DNA of 64,000 nt, from contig DAIDKH010000001.1 of the NCBI GenBank assembly GCA_027450145.1, forward strand, positions 255 through 64,254, given 5' to 3'. The position numbers were made by a program, and so were the translations under genes. This DNA is from Chthonomonadaceae bacterium (GTDB lineage: Bacteria > Armatimonadota > Chthonomonadetes > Chthonomonadales > Chthonomonadaceae). The notes under the pieces are model-generated. The model was not told the DNA's origin and did not search any database. It was given only the letters and a program-made list of their open reading frames with translations. Positions 29,064-38,388 of the stretch are shown here, in pieces (within the stretch, counting starts at the first letter, position 1; each line of letters begins with the position of its first letter).

Positions 29064-29198
29064 TTACTTTATGAGCTCATGCCGGCCACGCAAACGACGG
29101 CGGCGAAGAACGTTACGACCATCATGCGTCGACATGCGCTTTCTGAATCCGTGCACTCGCTTATGGCGCCGGTTGTGCGGCTGATAAGTACGTTTCAT
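29064..29198 (-). CDS. rpmH: 50S ribosomal protein L34
   Basis: A 44-aa basic protein: [18 protein letters not shown], then [19 protein letters not shown], the near-invariant L34 pattern. GGGAGGAAT lies 7-8 bases before the ATG. It heads the rpmH-rnpA-yidD-yidC-khpB cluster. dnaA, often beside rpmH, is not here, and the upstream region has no visible DnaA boxes. Confidence 0.97.
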   Translation of the reverse strand: MKRTYQPHNRRHKRVHGFRKRMSTHDGRNVLRRRRLRGRHELIK

Positions 29199-29224
29199 CT
29201 GTAAATTCCTCCCACAGGTGCAAC

Positions 29225-29255
29225 AGTATAGCACAGAACTTGTCGGATTTGTAAA
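29225..29255 (-). promoter_or_regulatory. Promoter of rpmH
   Basis: Extended -10 TGC-TATACT (TATACT at 29225-29230) with TTTACA at 29250-29255, 19 bases upstream. The start site would be about 20 bases before the rpmH ribosome binding site. Confidence 0.55.
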
Positions 29256-29414
29256 GGAATAACCGGCGCGCTAAAAGAATCAACTACTATAATGCGCTTG
29301 AAACAGCACGCCAGCGACTGAGTGGACTCCACAATGGCGCTTACTGCAATTTCAAAGTTCGCGAAGAGTTAGTCGCATTCGTTAGACGAATCAAATAGCA
29401 AGGACCATACCACA

Positions 29415-32096
29415 GTGAAATCGGTCGTTGATCTTAGTGGCGCCTGGCACGTCGTTCTCGACACGGATCTTACTCTGAATGCAGTCACATGTACCTCGTC
29501 GCAGGACGTTGCTTCCATACAGTTGCCGGCTTCCCTTGATGAAGCCGGCCTGGGTGTAGAGACACCCCTGGTCCGAAGTATGCAGGGGTTAAGTCGACTT
29601 AAAAAGTACGTGGGTACTGCTTGGTATTTCAAGACTGTGAACGTTCCGCCGATCGACGACATCACGCAAGTCAGTGTGTTTTTGGAGCGCTGTCATTGGG
29701 CAAGCACACTGTTTATTAACGGTGAGCCTGTGGGCAGTTGCGACAGCCTCAGCACGCCACATATTTACGACATCACACGCTACTTTAAAGCTGGAGAAAT
29801 CCAGATTGTAGTGCAGATAAATAATGCCGTTGATTTGAATATTGGGCGGCGTGGCCACATGATTACGGATTGGACTCAGACTAATTGGAACGGCATTATT
29901 GGACGGATGGAAATGCAAATTCACACCGGAGTGAATGTCCTGCTCAAATCCGCTTCCTTTCTTGCTTCAGGCTCAGCCGTTCAGGTCACAGGCGATGTAA
30001 CCCGTTATCCACTCGAGGGAACTGTGGAGGTCGCGATTAAGGGCTTCCAACCCCGCAAAATACCCGTGCAGCGGGTCGACGGAGGTGGCGGCACCTTCTC
30101 CGCCGCTGTCTCAATTGACGGGCCAGTCGCAGGCTGGTGCGAGTGGTCTCCTACACTGTACGAGGTGAGTGTGAATGCTGGCCCACCAGGCGATGAGGGT
30201 ACCTTGATCACTGGCGCATCCTGGTTGAGTGCACCAGATAAGCACCTTCACCTCAACGGAAGCCGCCTTTACCTGCGCGGTACCTTGGAGTGTGGTGTAT
30301 TCCCTCTAACCGGTCATCCTCCAATGGACATCCCATCATGGCGGCGCATAATGGCAGCGGTAAAAGCCCACGGCCTAAACCACATTCGCTTTCATTCGTG
30401 GTGTCCGCCCGATGCTGCGTTTGTTGCAGCCGACGAGGAAGGTATTCTCCTTCAGCCGGAGCTGCCGCTATGGGTTACCCGTTGCTCCTTTGCGGAAGAC
30501 GACGCAGTTATGATTTGGGCTACGGATGAATGTCGGCGAATCTACGCTACCTATAATCACCACCCCTCATTTGGCCTCTTTTGCCTGGGAAATGAATTGG
30601 TCTACCGAACGGAGGAGCCTCAAGTAGAGGCACTTCTCGCAGAGCTGAAAGAGCTGCGCGGTGGAAGACTAGTAACCTCGGGTGCGTACTCACACCCCAC
30701 AAGCCCACAGGACCAATACGTCATCACCTGTGACAGCGGCGGAAACAGCCGCGACAGCCATCCGCTTCGCGCGAGTTCATGGTGGGAACTGACTTCGCGT
30801 TTCGACCGCGAAATACCCTCATCCGTCACGAACTACACCGTAGCGATGGATTCATTCGATCAGCCCGTCGTGGCGCACGAGGTTGGCCAATGGGTGGTTT
30901 TCCCGGATGTCCACAATCGGACCGATTACTCGGGCGTTCTCGCAGCGCACAACTTCGAATGGATAGCAGAGATGCTGGAGCAAAGGGGAATGTTAGGGCT
31001 TGCACCCTGCTTCACTAATTCCAGTGCAAAGCTATCGGCTTTACTCTACAAGGAGGAGGTGGAGGCGCTTCTGCGCACGCCCGCCGTCAGTGGATTTCAA
31101 CTTCTTGGCCTCAATGATTTCCCCGGCCAGGGTACTGCTACAATTGGAGTGTTGGATGCGATGTGGCGCTCGAAGGGAGCCATAACCAGCAATGAATTCA
31201 GCGCGTTTTGTCGCTCAGACGTGCCCCTCGCCCAACTGCCATGTTACATTTACGCGGCAGGTTCGCGCATTACCGGCAAGTGTAGTTTTGCACACTATGG
31301 ACCGCTCCGAGACCGGCCGGTAACACTCACCGCAAAGCTTTCAACAAGCGAGGGTGTAGTTATTTTCGAACAGAATTGTGGTTCACAAAACCTAACCGTG
31401 CGCGGGTTGGCAGTATTTGACGATCTAAATCTTTTTTTGCCCACTGATTTGCCACCGCTCCGGGCACAACTTGCTCTTGCAGTTGACAACGATCCACCTA
31501 ACACCTGGGACATCTGGATCTATCCACCATTGAGTGAACCTGTCTCCCTCCGGGAGGTTCTGGTAACTGATACTTGGGACTACGGCGTGGCCAATGCATT
31601 GCGGCAAGGCGCCTGTGTGTGGCTGCGCCATGGCAGAGGTAAGCCTGCTAACGGGGTAGATGGCCAGTTTAGTTCGTGTTTTTGGTCGCCTGTACACTTT
31701 AAGGGGCAGGCAGGGACAACAGGTTTACTTATTCAGCATACACATCCAGTGTTTAGTCAGTTTCCAACAGAGGCGCACTCACAGTGGCAGTGGTGGGATG
31801 TCGTGACGCATTCACGGTCGCTTGTAATTAATGACCTACCAAGAGAATACTGCCCAATCGTTCAGACGATCGATCGCTTTACCCGAAATGATAAGCTAGC
31901 TGTAATGCTGGAGGCTCAGGTAGGCAAGGGCAGGATATTTATATCATGCATAGATTTTGATACGGACATGGACTTGCGTCCGGCCTCAAGGCAGCTTGAG
32001 CAATCCATTCGAACTTACTTGACGTCGCCAGATTTTGCCCCATACTCAAAACTCACCGTGGAAGAGTTGGACACCCTCTACCTTACGGAGGATTAG
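29415..32096 (+). CDS. Glycoside hydrolase family 2 protein
   Basis: 893 aa from a GTG at 29415. It has no signal peptide, so it is probably cytoplasmic. It has the GH2 order: jelly-roll sugar-binding domain (to about 175; KYVGTAWYFKTVNVP, CHWASTLFINGEPVG), Ig-like domain (about 180-285), then a TIM barrel (about 285-600). It carries acid/base N393-E394 in LFCLGNEL and a candidate nucleophile E489 in VAHEVGQW. A further 290 residues form beta-domains with a late flavodoxin- or ThuA-like stretch (TDTWDYGVANALRQGACVWLRHG). It resembles beta-galactosidase/glucuronidase-like proteins, but the substrate cannot be read. TATAAT at 29288-29293 may be its -10. It is a single gene. Confidence 0.88.
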   Translation: MKSVVDLSGAWHVVLDTDLTLNAVTCTSSQDVASIQLPASLDEAGLGVETPLVRSMQGLSRLKKYVGTAWYFKTVNVPPIDDITQVSVFLERCHWASTLFINGEPVGSCDSLSTPHIYDITRYFKAGEIQIVVQINNAVDLNIGRRGHMITDWTQTNWNGIIGRMEMQIHTGVNVLLKSASFLASGSAVQVTGDVTRYPLEGTVEVAIKGFQPRKIPVQRVDGGGGTFSAAVSIDGPVAGWCEWSPTLYEVSVNAGPPGDEGTLITGASWLSAPDKHLHLNGSRLYLRGTLECGVFPLTGHPPMDIPSWRRIMAAVKAHGLNHIRFHSWCPPDAAFVAADEEGILLQPELPLWVTRCSFAEDDAVMIWATDECRRIYATYNHHPSFGLFCLGNELVYRTEEPQVEALLAELKELRGGRLVTSGAYSHPTSPQDQYVITCDSGGNSRDSHPLRASSWWELTSRFDREIPSSVTNYTVAMDSFDQPVVAHEVGQWVVFPDVHNRTDYSGVLAAHNFEWIAEMLEQRGMLGLAPCFTNSSAKLSALLYKEEVEALLRTPAVSGFQLLGLNDFPGQGTATIGVLDAMWRSKGAITSNEFSAFCRSDVPLAQLPCYIYAAGSRITGKCSFAHYGPLRDRPVTLTAKLSTSEGVVIFEQNCGSQNLTVRGLAVFDDLNLFLPTDLPPLRAQLALAVDNDPPNTWDIWIYPPLSEPVSLREVLVTDTWDYGVANALRQGACVWLRHGRGKPANGVDGQFSSCFWSPVHFKGQAGTTGLLIQHTHPVFSQFPTEAHSQWQWWDVVTHSRSLVINDLPREYCPIVQTIDRFTRNDKLAVMLEAQVGKGRIFISCIDFDTDMDLRPASRQLEQSIRTYLTSPDFAPYSKLTVEELDTLYLTED

Positions 32097-32122
32097 GCAT
32101 CGTTTAGTGCGGGCAGCGTTCG

Positions 32123-32794
32123 CTATTTCCGCTTTCGGCTTCTGCTGCCTTCGCCCTGCAGGCCGGGCCGCGCAATAATGCGGGCGGCGGCACCATCAAT
32201 CCATATATCCACCACGATATACAACAACCACAGAAGGACGGCAAATTCTAATATGACGTTACGAAGCTCCGTAGCCTCAGCCGCATGGACAGCAGTAGCC
32301 CTAACTACTGAAAAGTCTGTTATAACTTGCCAGGAGTTAAAGCGCACAATAAGGCCAAGATAGACACCAAGCGAAACTAGTACAAAAAAGGGCGCTGCTA
32401 ATAAGGGGGTAGGGAGCTTAAGGCTTTTAAGAAGCTTTACGACAGGACGTATCGACAACCCATAAAATAGCACGCCCACCAAGCTGTATATGATAAAGAA
32501 AAAGCCATACTTTGCAACAACCAGCCGCTCTTCGTTTGTAATCGCTGCGTGCCGCATATTGACGAATGCTGGATCGAAGAAAAAGTGACGCCACTCGGTA
32601 AGTAGGTAACAGCTGTTTGGTAGGAATGCCAACCAGAGGATACCTACCAAGAACAAAGGAATGGACCACAGTGGTTGTTTGATCTTACCTCGAAGGGTTA
32701 CACCCCACCAGGCCAGGAATTGCCCCAGGGCAACAGGTATCGCTGCAAGCGAGAGGTTCCAGGCGAGCCAAGCCGGCGATTCTATGGAATGCAA
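32123..32794 (-). CDS. DUF1361 membrane protein
   Basis: 223 aa from a TTG at 32794 with GAGAGG about 9 bases upstream. It shows the DUF1361 signature: WNLSLAAIPVALGQFLAWW at the N-terminus, then LWLAFLPNSCYLLTEWRHF (usual motif W-L-x-F-L-P-N-x-x-Y), a long cytoplasmic loop, and LGVYLGLIVRFNSWQV. Six or so transmembrane helices; basic C-terminus. Function unknown. It converges with the GH2 gene, with 26 bases between the stops. Confidence 0.88.
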   Translation of the reverse strand: MHSIESPAWLAWNLSLAAIPVALGQFLAWWGVTLRGKIKQPLWSIPLFLVGILWLAFLPNSCYLLTEWRHFFFDPAFVNMRHAAITNEERLVVAKYGFFFIIYSLVGVLFYGLSIRPVVKLLKSLKLPTPLLAAPFFVLVSLGVYLGLIVRFNSWQVITDFSVVRATAVHAAEATELRNVILEFAVLLWLLYIVVDIWIDGAAARIIARPGLQGEGSRSRKRK

Positions 32795-33383
32795 ATCAAT
32801 AGCGCCTCTCTTTAGGACATTGTCTTATTACAGCCAAAATATTAAAACTCCAACAATCGGTCGGCGAATCATCCTCATAAGCTAAGTAACGCACACCCGT
32901 ACCGCAACGACGTGCCAGGCAATGATACCACGCCAGGCCCAAGCAGCGCATCTCGTCGCTGGCCGCGGGCGTCTATAAGACGTTCAACATTCCCCGTGCA
33001 CATGGTGTAGCCGCCGTTGACATTTGCGAACTAGAGAACCAAATGAGCACGATTTTTATTATAAAATCCTGCATAACAATGGTCGGCAATGGAGTTCTGG
33101 TTAGGTGAGTGAGGTTCCTCGTTGACCAAAAAGCCGCTACCGTACGGCATTAGAACAAAATGGTTACGCGAGATTGACAGTCACAGCCAGTCGCGTAATT
33201 CTCCCTTGTGCAATCGCCACTGGGCCCATATAGCACAACAGTTCCTGGTAGTCTCGGGCACCTGCATTTAGCTCCATGGCACATGTAAAACCGGGTCATT
33301 TATTGACTACCTACTACGTTTGGCTCCTCGTACTGGTTTACCGTATAACAACTTGATTGTGCCAAAGGTGAAAAACAAGGAAG
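32795..33383. other. Long intergenic region, no gene seen
   Basis: About 590 bases, or 730 to the next gene, with all frames broken. A plus-strand TTGACA at 33017-33022 has no matching -10. I find no tRNA, no conserved small protein and no repeat. It may be a decayed gene or an untranslated leader. Confidence 0.4.
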
Positions 33384-33428
33384 AACTTGGGCGGTCACTC
33401 CTCGATTTTGAGGGTGACCGCCCAAGTT
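33384..33428 (-). terminator. Terminator-like long hairpin after the GH127 gene
   Basis: A 15-bp perfect stem (AACTTGGGCGGTCAC with GTGACCGCCCAAGTT) continues, after one bulged T, into CCTC/GAGG with a GATTTT loop. On the minus strand it is followed by CTTCCTTGTTTTTC. It lies 100 bases beyond the stop of the GH127 gene. Confidence 0.75.
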
Positions 33429-33527
33429 AGGGTTTCAGTTGTATCGCAGTCACCACTAAATTAGTGAGCAATTTTTATATTGTTAAACGTCCGCATTGCG
33501 GCCTGTCGAGCGCTGCCCTTAAGTCGG

Positions 33528-35849
33528 TTAGCCTTTTAGCAGCGCAACACCAAATAGTCCCCCCGCAACTTTACCTGCGGCCGCTCTGAATTCTACGCGG
33601 ACCGTGTCACCCGAGTTGAGCAAGGCGGGTGGAATGACATAGGTTACCGTAAAGAACTTCGTTGGATCGTCATTCTGCAGTGTCTGGGTGGCGATCTTTG
33701 TACCGTTTACAAGTATGTCGAATGTTCGATTTCCAGAGTCGCTGCCCCAATACGAGCATAGTAGGCTCGCCGATTTAGCCCCCTTGGTGGCAAGCTGGTA
33801 ACTGAACCAGCCACCGTCTGCATCCCGCCAGGTGGTACCAGCAAAATTACCAGTTCCGCTACTGCTGGACTGTACTCCGTGGAGTGCCTCCGACTGAGAA
33901 TTCCCCGGTAACACGTAGTCCTGAATTCGTGCCACAAGAGCGCGGTTCTGCTGCGCAGTCTCACTTTCTCGCTGCTGATAGCTAGTATCGCCGCCGGTCG
34001 CATACCAATAAACCGTCGAAACCTGATGAATGATGTCGTAGAGCGGCACCAAGGAATAGTTCTTCTTGAAGCCTACTGTTTCGAAATGTAGGGGCTCATT
34101 CGCCACGGGCTTAATATGGTTGAGGATATCTTGCCTAACACAATCAAGAGTCTCGGCTCCATGCAGGACGGAGTGGGGTTGCCCCAAACCTGGGATAATT
34201 CCACTCTGGACGGACGACTGCAGAATTCCGCCCAGCACCAATGGTCCGTACATGATGGCATTCATATCGGAGTTGTCTGGCATAGGTGAAAGGTGCAGAT
34301 ACATGGGTAGGCGCACGTCAATGGTATCACCATTGTGCCAGGTTCGCGTAATCGTGTAAAACGATGACGTTTTCATATTTGTGCCAACCGGTTTGCCATT
34401 AACTGCTACTTCCCGACCAGCCCCGGCCCAATAAGGTATATGGAATTGCAGGGTGAGATGAGCGGGAGCCTTCAACTGCAAGTGAAACCTACTGTCATGG
34501 CTCTTTGGGAATTCAGTCTCCTGCTTTAGGATAAGACCTTTGTCGTGCCAATTGAGGACAGACGGTACATAAAGGTTTACGTAAAGCTCTGAACGGTTGT
34601 GAAAATAGATGCTATCGGAGAGCTTAGCAAACGACTCTACACCCGTTCCATAGCAACACCAGAATGTGTTATTGGGAGTACCAAAGTTCTTGGTGAACCC
34701 TGCGGCCAGCGGAGTGTAGTAGATCATCATCCCCGTTTTGGGGTTTTGAGCGGGCAGAATTCCATTAAAATATGCACGCTCGTAAAAATCTGCGTAAGAA
34801 GGCTTAGGATCCCACTCAAACAGATCGCGTGTTACTTTCAGGATGTTGTAAGTAGTGCAAGTCTCCTGGTTGTTGGCTGCAAGAGTATACGCAAGTTTGT
34901 TAGGTGGTCCCCAAAACTCGCCGAGGTTGCTTCCACCCGTGGCATACGATCGATGGTCTGCCACGCGTTGCCAGAAGTAGGAGACTAATGTACGATACGC
35001 AGTATCACCCGTAAGCTCATACCTGCGTGCAGCGCCAAGTGCCTGCGGTATGTGGGTGTTAGCATGAATATTAGTGAGATCGTCGTGTTTAAGTTTTAAT
35101 GGGCCATCAAAAACGTGCTTCTGAAACATAAAAGCAAGCTTGTAGTCCTCGGGCTTGTGGGTCACTTCGTAAAGGTGAATGAGTGTATCCTGCATACCGC
35201 CAAACTCGGTTTGAAGGATCATCTGCATCTTCTTATAGGAATATCCGCGATCACGGTTCCAGAAGTAATCTGCCATCTTTTGGTCAACCTGCAGCGCCAG
35301 CTTGTCGCCGCAAAGCTGATACATATCGAGCAGGCCCTGCATGATCTTGTGGATTGTGTAGTATGGAGCCCAAACCTGCTTACCAGAATCGAGCCTGTCG
35401 AAATAGGAGACTGGAAATGCCGACAGGTAGCCTGTACCCATTGCACGCTGACACTGGGCTAACCCCTTTACGATCTCTTCACCCCGCTCCTTAAGACGCG
35501 GATCCCCTGTGCTGTTGTACATTAATGCGCAGGCAGACATGAAATGCCCCACGAAGTGACCTCGAACCTCACAGGTAGGTGCTTCCCAGCCACCCAAGGG
35601 TTTACCAGGTGCGGGTAAACCAGCAGTAACGCGAAAATTGCGAAGTAGCCGCTGTGTCGAAAGCGATAACAGGTAGCGCTTATCCGCCTCCATTTCGCGA
35701 TACTCGTGACTTGGCAGTAACCGCACTTCGTCGAGATTGAATGGACGCACCGTGGGATGTATAGGGCGGAACGGCGCCATGCTTCGGCCCCCTGCAATCG
35801 CAGCGCCCGGAAGCGTCAGCATCACTGCACAAATAATTAACTTGTTCAC
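33528..35849 (-). CDS. Secreted GH127-type beta-L-arabinofuranosidase
   Basis: 773 aa from a GTG at 35849, with GAGAGG 7 bases upstream; the frame start at 35903 is spurious. Signal peptide to about residue 20. The GH127 (former DUF1680) alpha/alpha barrel follows, with conserved E-A-P-T-C-E-V-R-G-H-F-V-G-H. The zinc-thiolate set characteristic of this family is complete: E329-x-C331 in NNQETCTTYN and C398-C399 in FWCCYGTG, where one of the pair is the nucleophile. C-terminal beta-sandwich domains and a final 120-residue NPCBM/lectin-like domain follow (SLLCSYWGSDSGNRTFDILV). It should remove beta-L-arabinofuranose from hydroxyproline-rich plant glycans or similar. It is a single gene with its own terminator. 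Confidence 0.92.
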   Translation of the reverse strand: MNKLIICAVMLTLPGAAIAGGRSMAPFRPIHPTVRPFNLDEVRLLPSHEYREMEADKRYLLSLSTQRLLRNFRVTAGLPAPGKPLGGWEAPTCEVRGHFVGHFMSACALMYNSTGDPRLKERGEEIVKGLAQCQRAMGTGYLSAFPVSYFDRLDSGKQVWAPYYTIHKIMQGLLDMYQLCGDKLALQVDQKMADYFWNRDRGYSYKKMQMILQTEFGGMQDTLIHLYEVTHKPEDYKLAFMFQKHVFDGPLKLKHDDLTNIHANTHIPQALGAARRYELTGDTAYRTLVSYFWQRVADHRSYATGGSNLGEFWGPPNKLAYTLAANNQETCTTYNILKVTRDLFEWDPKPSYADFYERAYFNGILPAQNPKTGMMIYYTPLAAGFTKNFGTPNNTFWCCYGTGVESFAKLSDSIYFHNRSELYVNLYVPSVLNWHDKGLILKQETEFPKSHDSRFHLQLKAPAHLTLQFHIPYWAGAGREVAVNGKPVGTNMKTSSFYTITRTWHNGDTIDVRLPMYLHLSPMPDNSDMNAIMYGPLVLGGILQSSVQSGIIPGLGQPHSVLHGAETLDCVRQDILNHIKPVANEPLHFETVGFKKNYSLVPLYDIIHQVSTVYWYATGGDTSYQQRESETAQQNRALVARIQDYVLPGNSQSEALHGVQSSSSGTGNFAGTTWRDADGGWFSYQLATKGAKSASLLCSYWGSDSGNRTFDILVNGTKIATQTLQNDDPTKFFTVTYVIPPALLNSGDTVRVEFRAAAGKVAGGLFGVALLKG

Positions 35850-36040
35850 CGGCAGACCTCTCGTTATTCTGAACCCATAGCATGGGCACCTTTTTCTAAA
35901 CAACCTTTATATAGTTAAGCCCATTGGTAGTAATTTCCTTCATGACAATATGAAGGCCGAATAACATCTCCTAGATCAGTGCCGTCTAATGAAATTCAGG
36001 ATGGTAATATAGGGCATTATATCGCGAGATCGCACAAAAG

Positions 36041-36073
36041 AATGGCGCCGTCCCCGTAGGGAACAACGCCATT
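36041..36073 (-). terminator. Terminator of the SLH porin gene
   Basis: On the minus strand an AATGGCG/CGCCATT stem with an inner GTTCCC...GGGGAC pairing is followed by TTCTTTTGTG. It begins about 24 bases after the porin stop codon. Confidence 0.65.
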
Positions 36074-36096
36074 GCTTAGCTTCTAGAGCAGACCGG

Positions 36097-37992
36097 TTAG
36101 AATGTAACGTGAACTTGAGAAGTCAACATGTTTGCATTTGACCCGCTAGTACCAAACCCAGCATAATCTGTGTTAGAGATCATCTGGTACGCAATACCGA
36201 GCGACGTGTTCCCTGCTAGATTGAGGTTGGCACCAAGCGTGATGTACTGCTCTACTGGATGAGCGCGCGTTTCCGTGGCGGACACGCTGCCAGCCAGATT
36301 GTAGAACACGCCTTCGTAGCTGGCAAGTAGCTCTATCTTGCGGTTTATTGAGTAAGTAAGACCGGCAGTGGCGTCGCCAATGCTGCTGCCCATGGTGAAA
36401 CCAAGGCCCGGACCGTAAACGCGGTTTCGCGCACCGGCATAATACTTACCGCCAAGCGATATACCTAGTTTGTGAAAGAGCTTAAAGGAGACATTGGCAT
36501 ACGGCCCTTGGATGTTTGTGGGACTAAACCAGTTGCCCACCTTATCCCAGGTACCAGCCGACTGGAAGCGCGGATCAATGTACTTGTACCCAACATTCAA
36601 CTTTGCCCCGTGCGTGTTGTATTTCGCGTTAATCCAAAAGGCATTGTTGTCGTTGTTACTTAGGCCTGCTGCGCCGGTGCTAAGCGACTGTTGCGCTACC
36701 GATTTAGCGACCTCACCGTTAATCCCTACAGGCCCAATGTGATGCAGCTTAAAGTTTAGCCCGTAAACGACCACGTTGTTGAATGGTGTAGCGGGAGTAA
36801 TAGCGGTGTTACCACCCAGGTCTAGTGCCGTTAGACCTACATTAAGGACCTTGCCTATTGGGAATGCCACATTAAGGCCCATTACCTGAGTTGCGGGGAT
36901 TGCACCGCGCGCTGCCACTCCTTCAACCTTCGCTGAACTTAGCGCTCGAGGGCCATAAAGAGCCCCCACAGCAGGTTGATTAAGGTAGTTGCCCGTGCTA
37001 GTGGTGGTAACAGTCTGAAAGCTGCCAGCGAAAACTTGCGTCGTTGCACTACCAAACTTACGTGTAAACTTCAAACCGTCCTGGATCCATTCGAAATTCT
37101 GGTACCATGGCAGATTGAAATAGGCCTCGTGGTTGGGCCGGTAGTAAGTAAGTGGGGTCAGCTTCTCGCCAAAGCGGCCAAGGATAAGATGACCGCCTAA
37201 CACTGGGGCCGAGAAATATGCCTTGTAGAGGGTCCCAAGCTCCTTTTCAGCTGAGGCTGGATTAGCAGCAGGTATGCCGCCAAGATCCGTTTTGCCATTG
37301 TCGGTATAGCTAAGGTAATTGCTGATTACTGGCTCTACAGCTACGTACGCTCCACCCTTAAATCGCATGCTGATATTAAGGTGAAGGTCATGAAGGACAT
37401 TCACGCTATTCGTTAAGGAACTAGAACCAGGGTGGAAAGCACCACTGTAGTCATAGAACGAGTGACGTGAAAGTGAACTTGCCATACCAACAAACAGATC
37501 GGCTTTGATAGTCGGCAGATGATCAACGCGGTTCTGAAGTGCGTTCACACGTGATGTGAGACGGGCCAGGCGCGCATCAATCCGATGGACATTCATCCCT
37601 AAGCCTGCGAGGTCCCCTTTGAATTCGTGTGTAAGGCGGGTGATCTCCCGTAGTTCATGTGGCGTAAGCCCAGAGGGTCCTGCTGGTCCAGTTGGTCCCT
37701 CCGGACCAGCCGGTCCCTGTGCGCCGGCAGGTCCCGGTGCTAACCGCATTTGATGCAACAGGCGATCGACACCTACTGCAAATTCATACCTGGTTAGCGC
37801 ACGCTTGCCTGCAAAAAAGCCATCCGGATACCCAATGAGTATTCCATGCTGCTGCAGGTCCGTGACGGCCTGGTACGCCCAGTGATCTGTGGGTACATCC
37901 TTAAACGGATTATCCTGTGCCTTACCAGCGGTAGCCCAGCCGCACGCAAGCACTGTAAGTGCCGACGCCAGACATGGCATCAAATTCCTCAT
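36097..37992 (-). CDS. SLH-domain porin with collagen-like segment and coiled coil
   Basis: 631 aa from the ATG at 37992 behind AGGAGG. Signal peptide to about residue 25. One SLH domain at 28-80 (NPFKDVPTDHWAYQAVTDL, GYPDGFFAGKRALTRYEFA) probably binds peptidoglycan or its secondary polymer. Seven Gly-X-Y triplets follow at 87-108, with P/A/Q/E/T only in X and Y. A helical coiled coil lies at 110-160 (HRIDARLARLTSRVNALQNRV). A roughly 470-residue beta-barrel ends in VHVTF. SLH-coiled coil-barrel is the plan of SlpA/OmpM-type tethering porins. Both collagen and coiled-coil segments favour a trimer. It anchors outer membrane to wall and lets solutes through. It is a single gene. Confidence 0.9.
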   Translation of the reverse strand: MRNLMPCLASALTVLACGWATAGKAQDNPFKDVPTDHWAYQAVTDLQQHGILIGYPDGFFAGKRALTRYEFAVGVDRLLHQMRLAPGPAGAQGPAGPEGPTGPAGPSGLTPHELREITRLTHEFKGDLAGLGMNVHRIDARLARLTSRVNALQNRVDHLPTIKADLFVGMASSLSRHSFYDYSGAFHPGSSSLTNSVNVLHDLHLNISMRFKGGAYVAVEPVISNYLSYTDNGKTDLGGIPAANPASAEKELGTLYKAYFSAPVLGGHLILGRFGEKLTPLTYYRPNHEAYFNLPWYQNFEWIQDGLKFTRKFGSATTQVFAGSFQTVTTTSTGNYLNQPAVGALYGPRALSSAKVEGVAARGAIPATQVMGLNVAFPIGKVLNVGLTALDLGGNTAITPATPFNNVVVYGLNFKLHHIGPVGINGEVAKSVAQQSLSTGAAGLSNNDNNAFWINAKYNTHGAKLNVGYKYIDPRFQSAGTWDKVGNWFSPTNIQGPYANVSFKLFHKLGISLGGKYYAGARNRVYGPGLGFTMGSSIGDATAGLTYSINRKIELLASYEGVFYNLAGSVSATETRAHPVEQYITLGANLNLAGNTSLGIAYQMISNTDYAGFGTSGSNANMLTSQVHVTF

Positions 37993-38388
37993 CAATGAAC
38001 CTCCTGGGAATTGAACTAATAGCGAATGTGGCAATAACCTGCTCACAACCGCGAACAGCGATCATCCGCTGCTGTCCTTTGCCACTGAAGCCATGTAAGT
38101 CAGTGTTCCGGAGGGGCGATAAAGTAGAGAGTTTCCTTGTTTCCTTCTCTGCTGAACAGCCGCCGTCAAGGGTGCTGACGTGCCATGAAACGACAATTGC
38201 GAAGGTAAAAGCGAATGGTTGGGGAGCAGCAAACCATTAACTGCTCATTAGCAAGCTCTGAAGTACGGTCAATAGTATATTACTCGATGAACCTAGTAAT
38301 CTTGACAGTATTGCTATAATCTGCAGAAAATGGAATGACAGCCCTGCAATTATTATTGGCCGGTTTTTGCTACAGCCTTACCAAGGGA
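37993..38388. other. Intergenic region upstream of the SLH porin
   Basis: About 400 bases between two minus-strand genes. On the minus strand, TTGACC (38270 region) is followed 16 bases later by TAATGA, a possible porin promoter with a leader of about 240 bases. On the plus strand an extended -10 TTGCTATAAT (38311-38320) exists but has no gene to serve. No coding region is visible. Confidence 0.35.

Noticed and set aside
29200-29414. Possible replication origin beside rpmH
   Set aside because: No DnaA boxes (TTATCCACA-like) or dnaA gene are visible, and the next gene is a glycoside hydrolase.
38302-38320. Plus-strand TTGACA and TATAAT pair
   Set aside because: The boxes are only 7 bases apart and point at the end of a minus-strand gene; at most an isolated extended -10.
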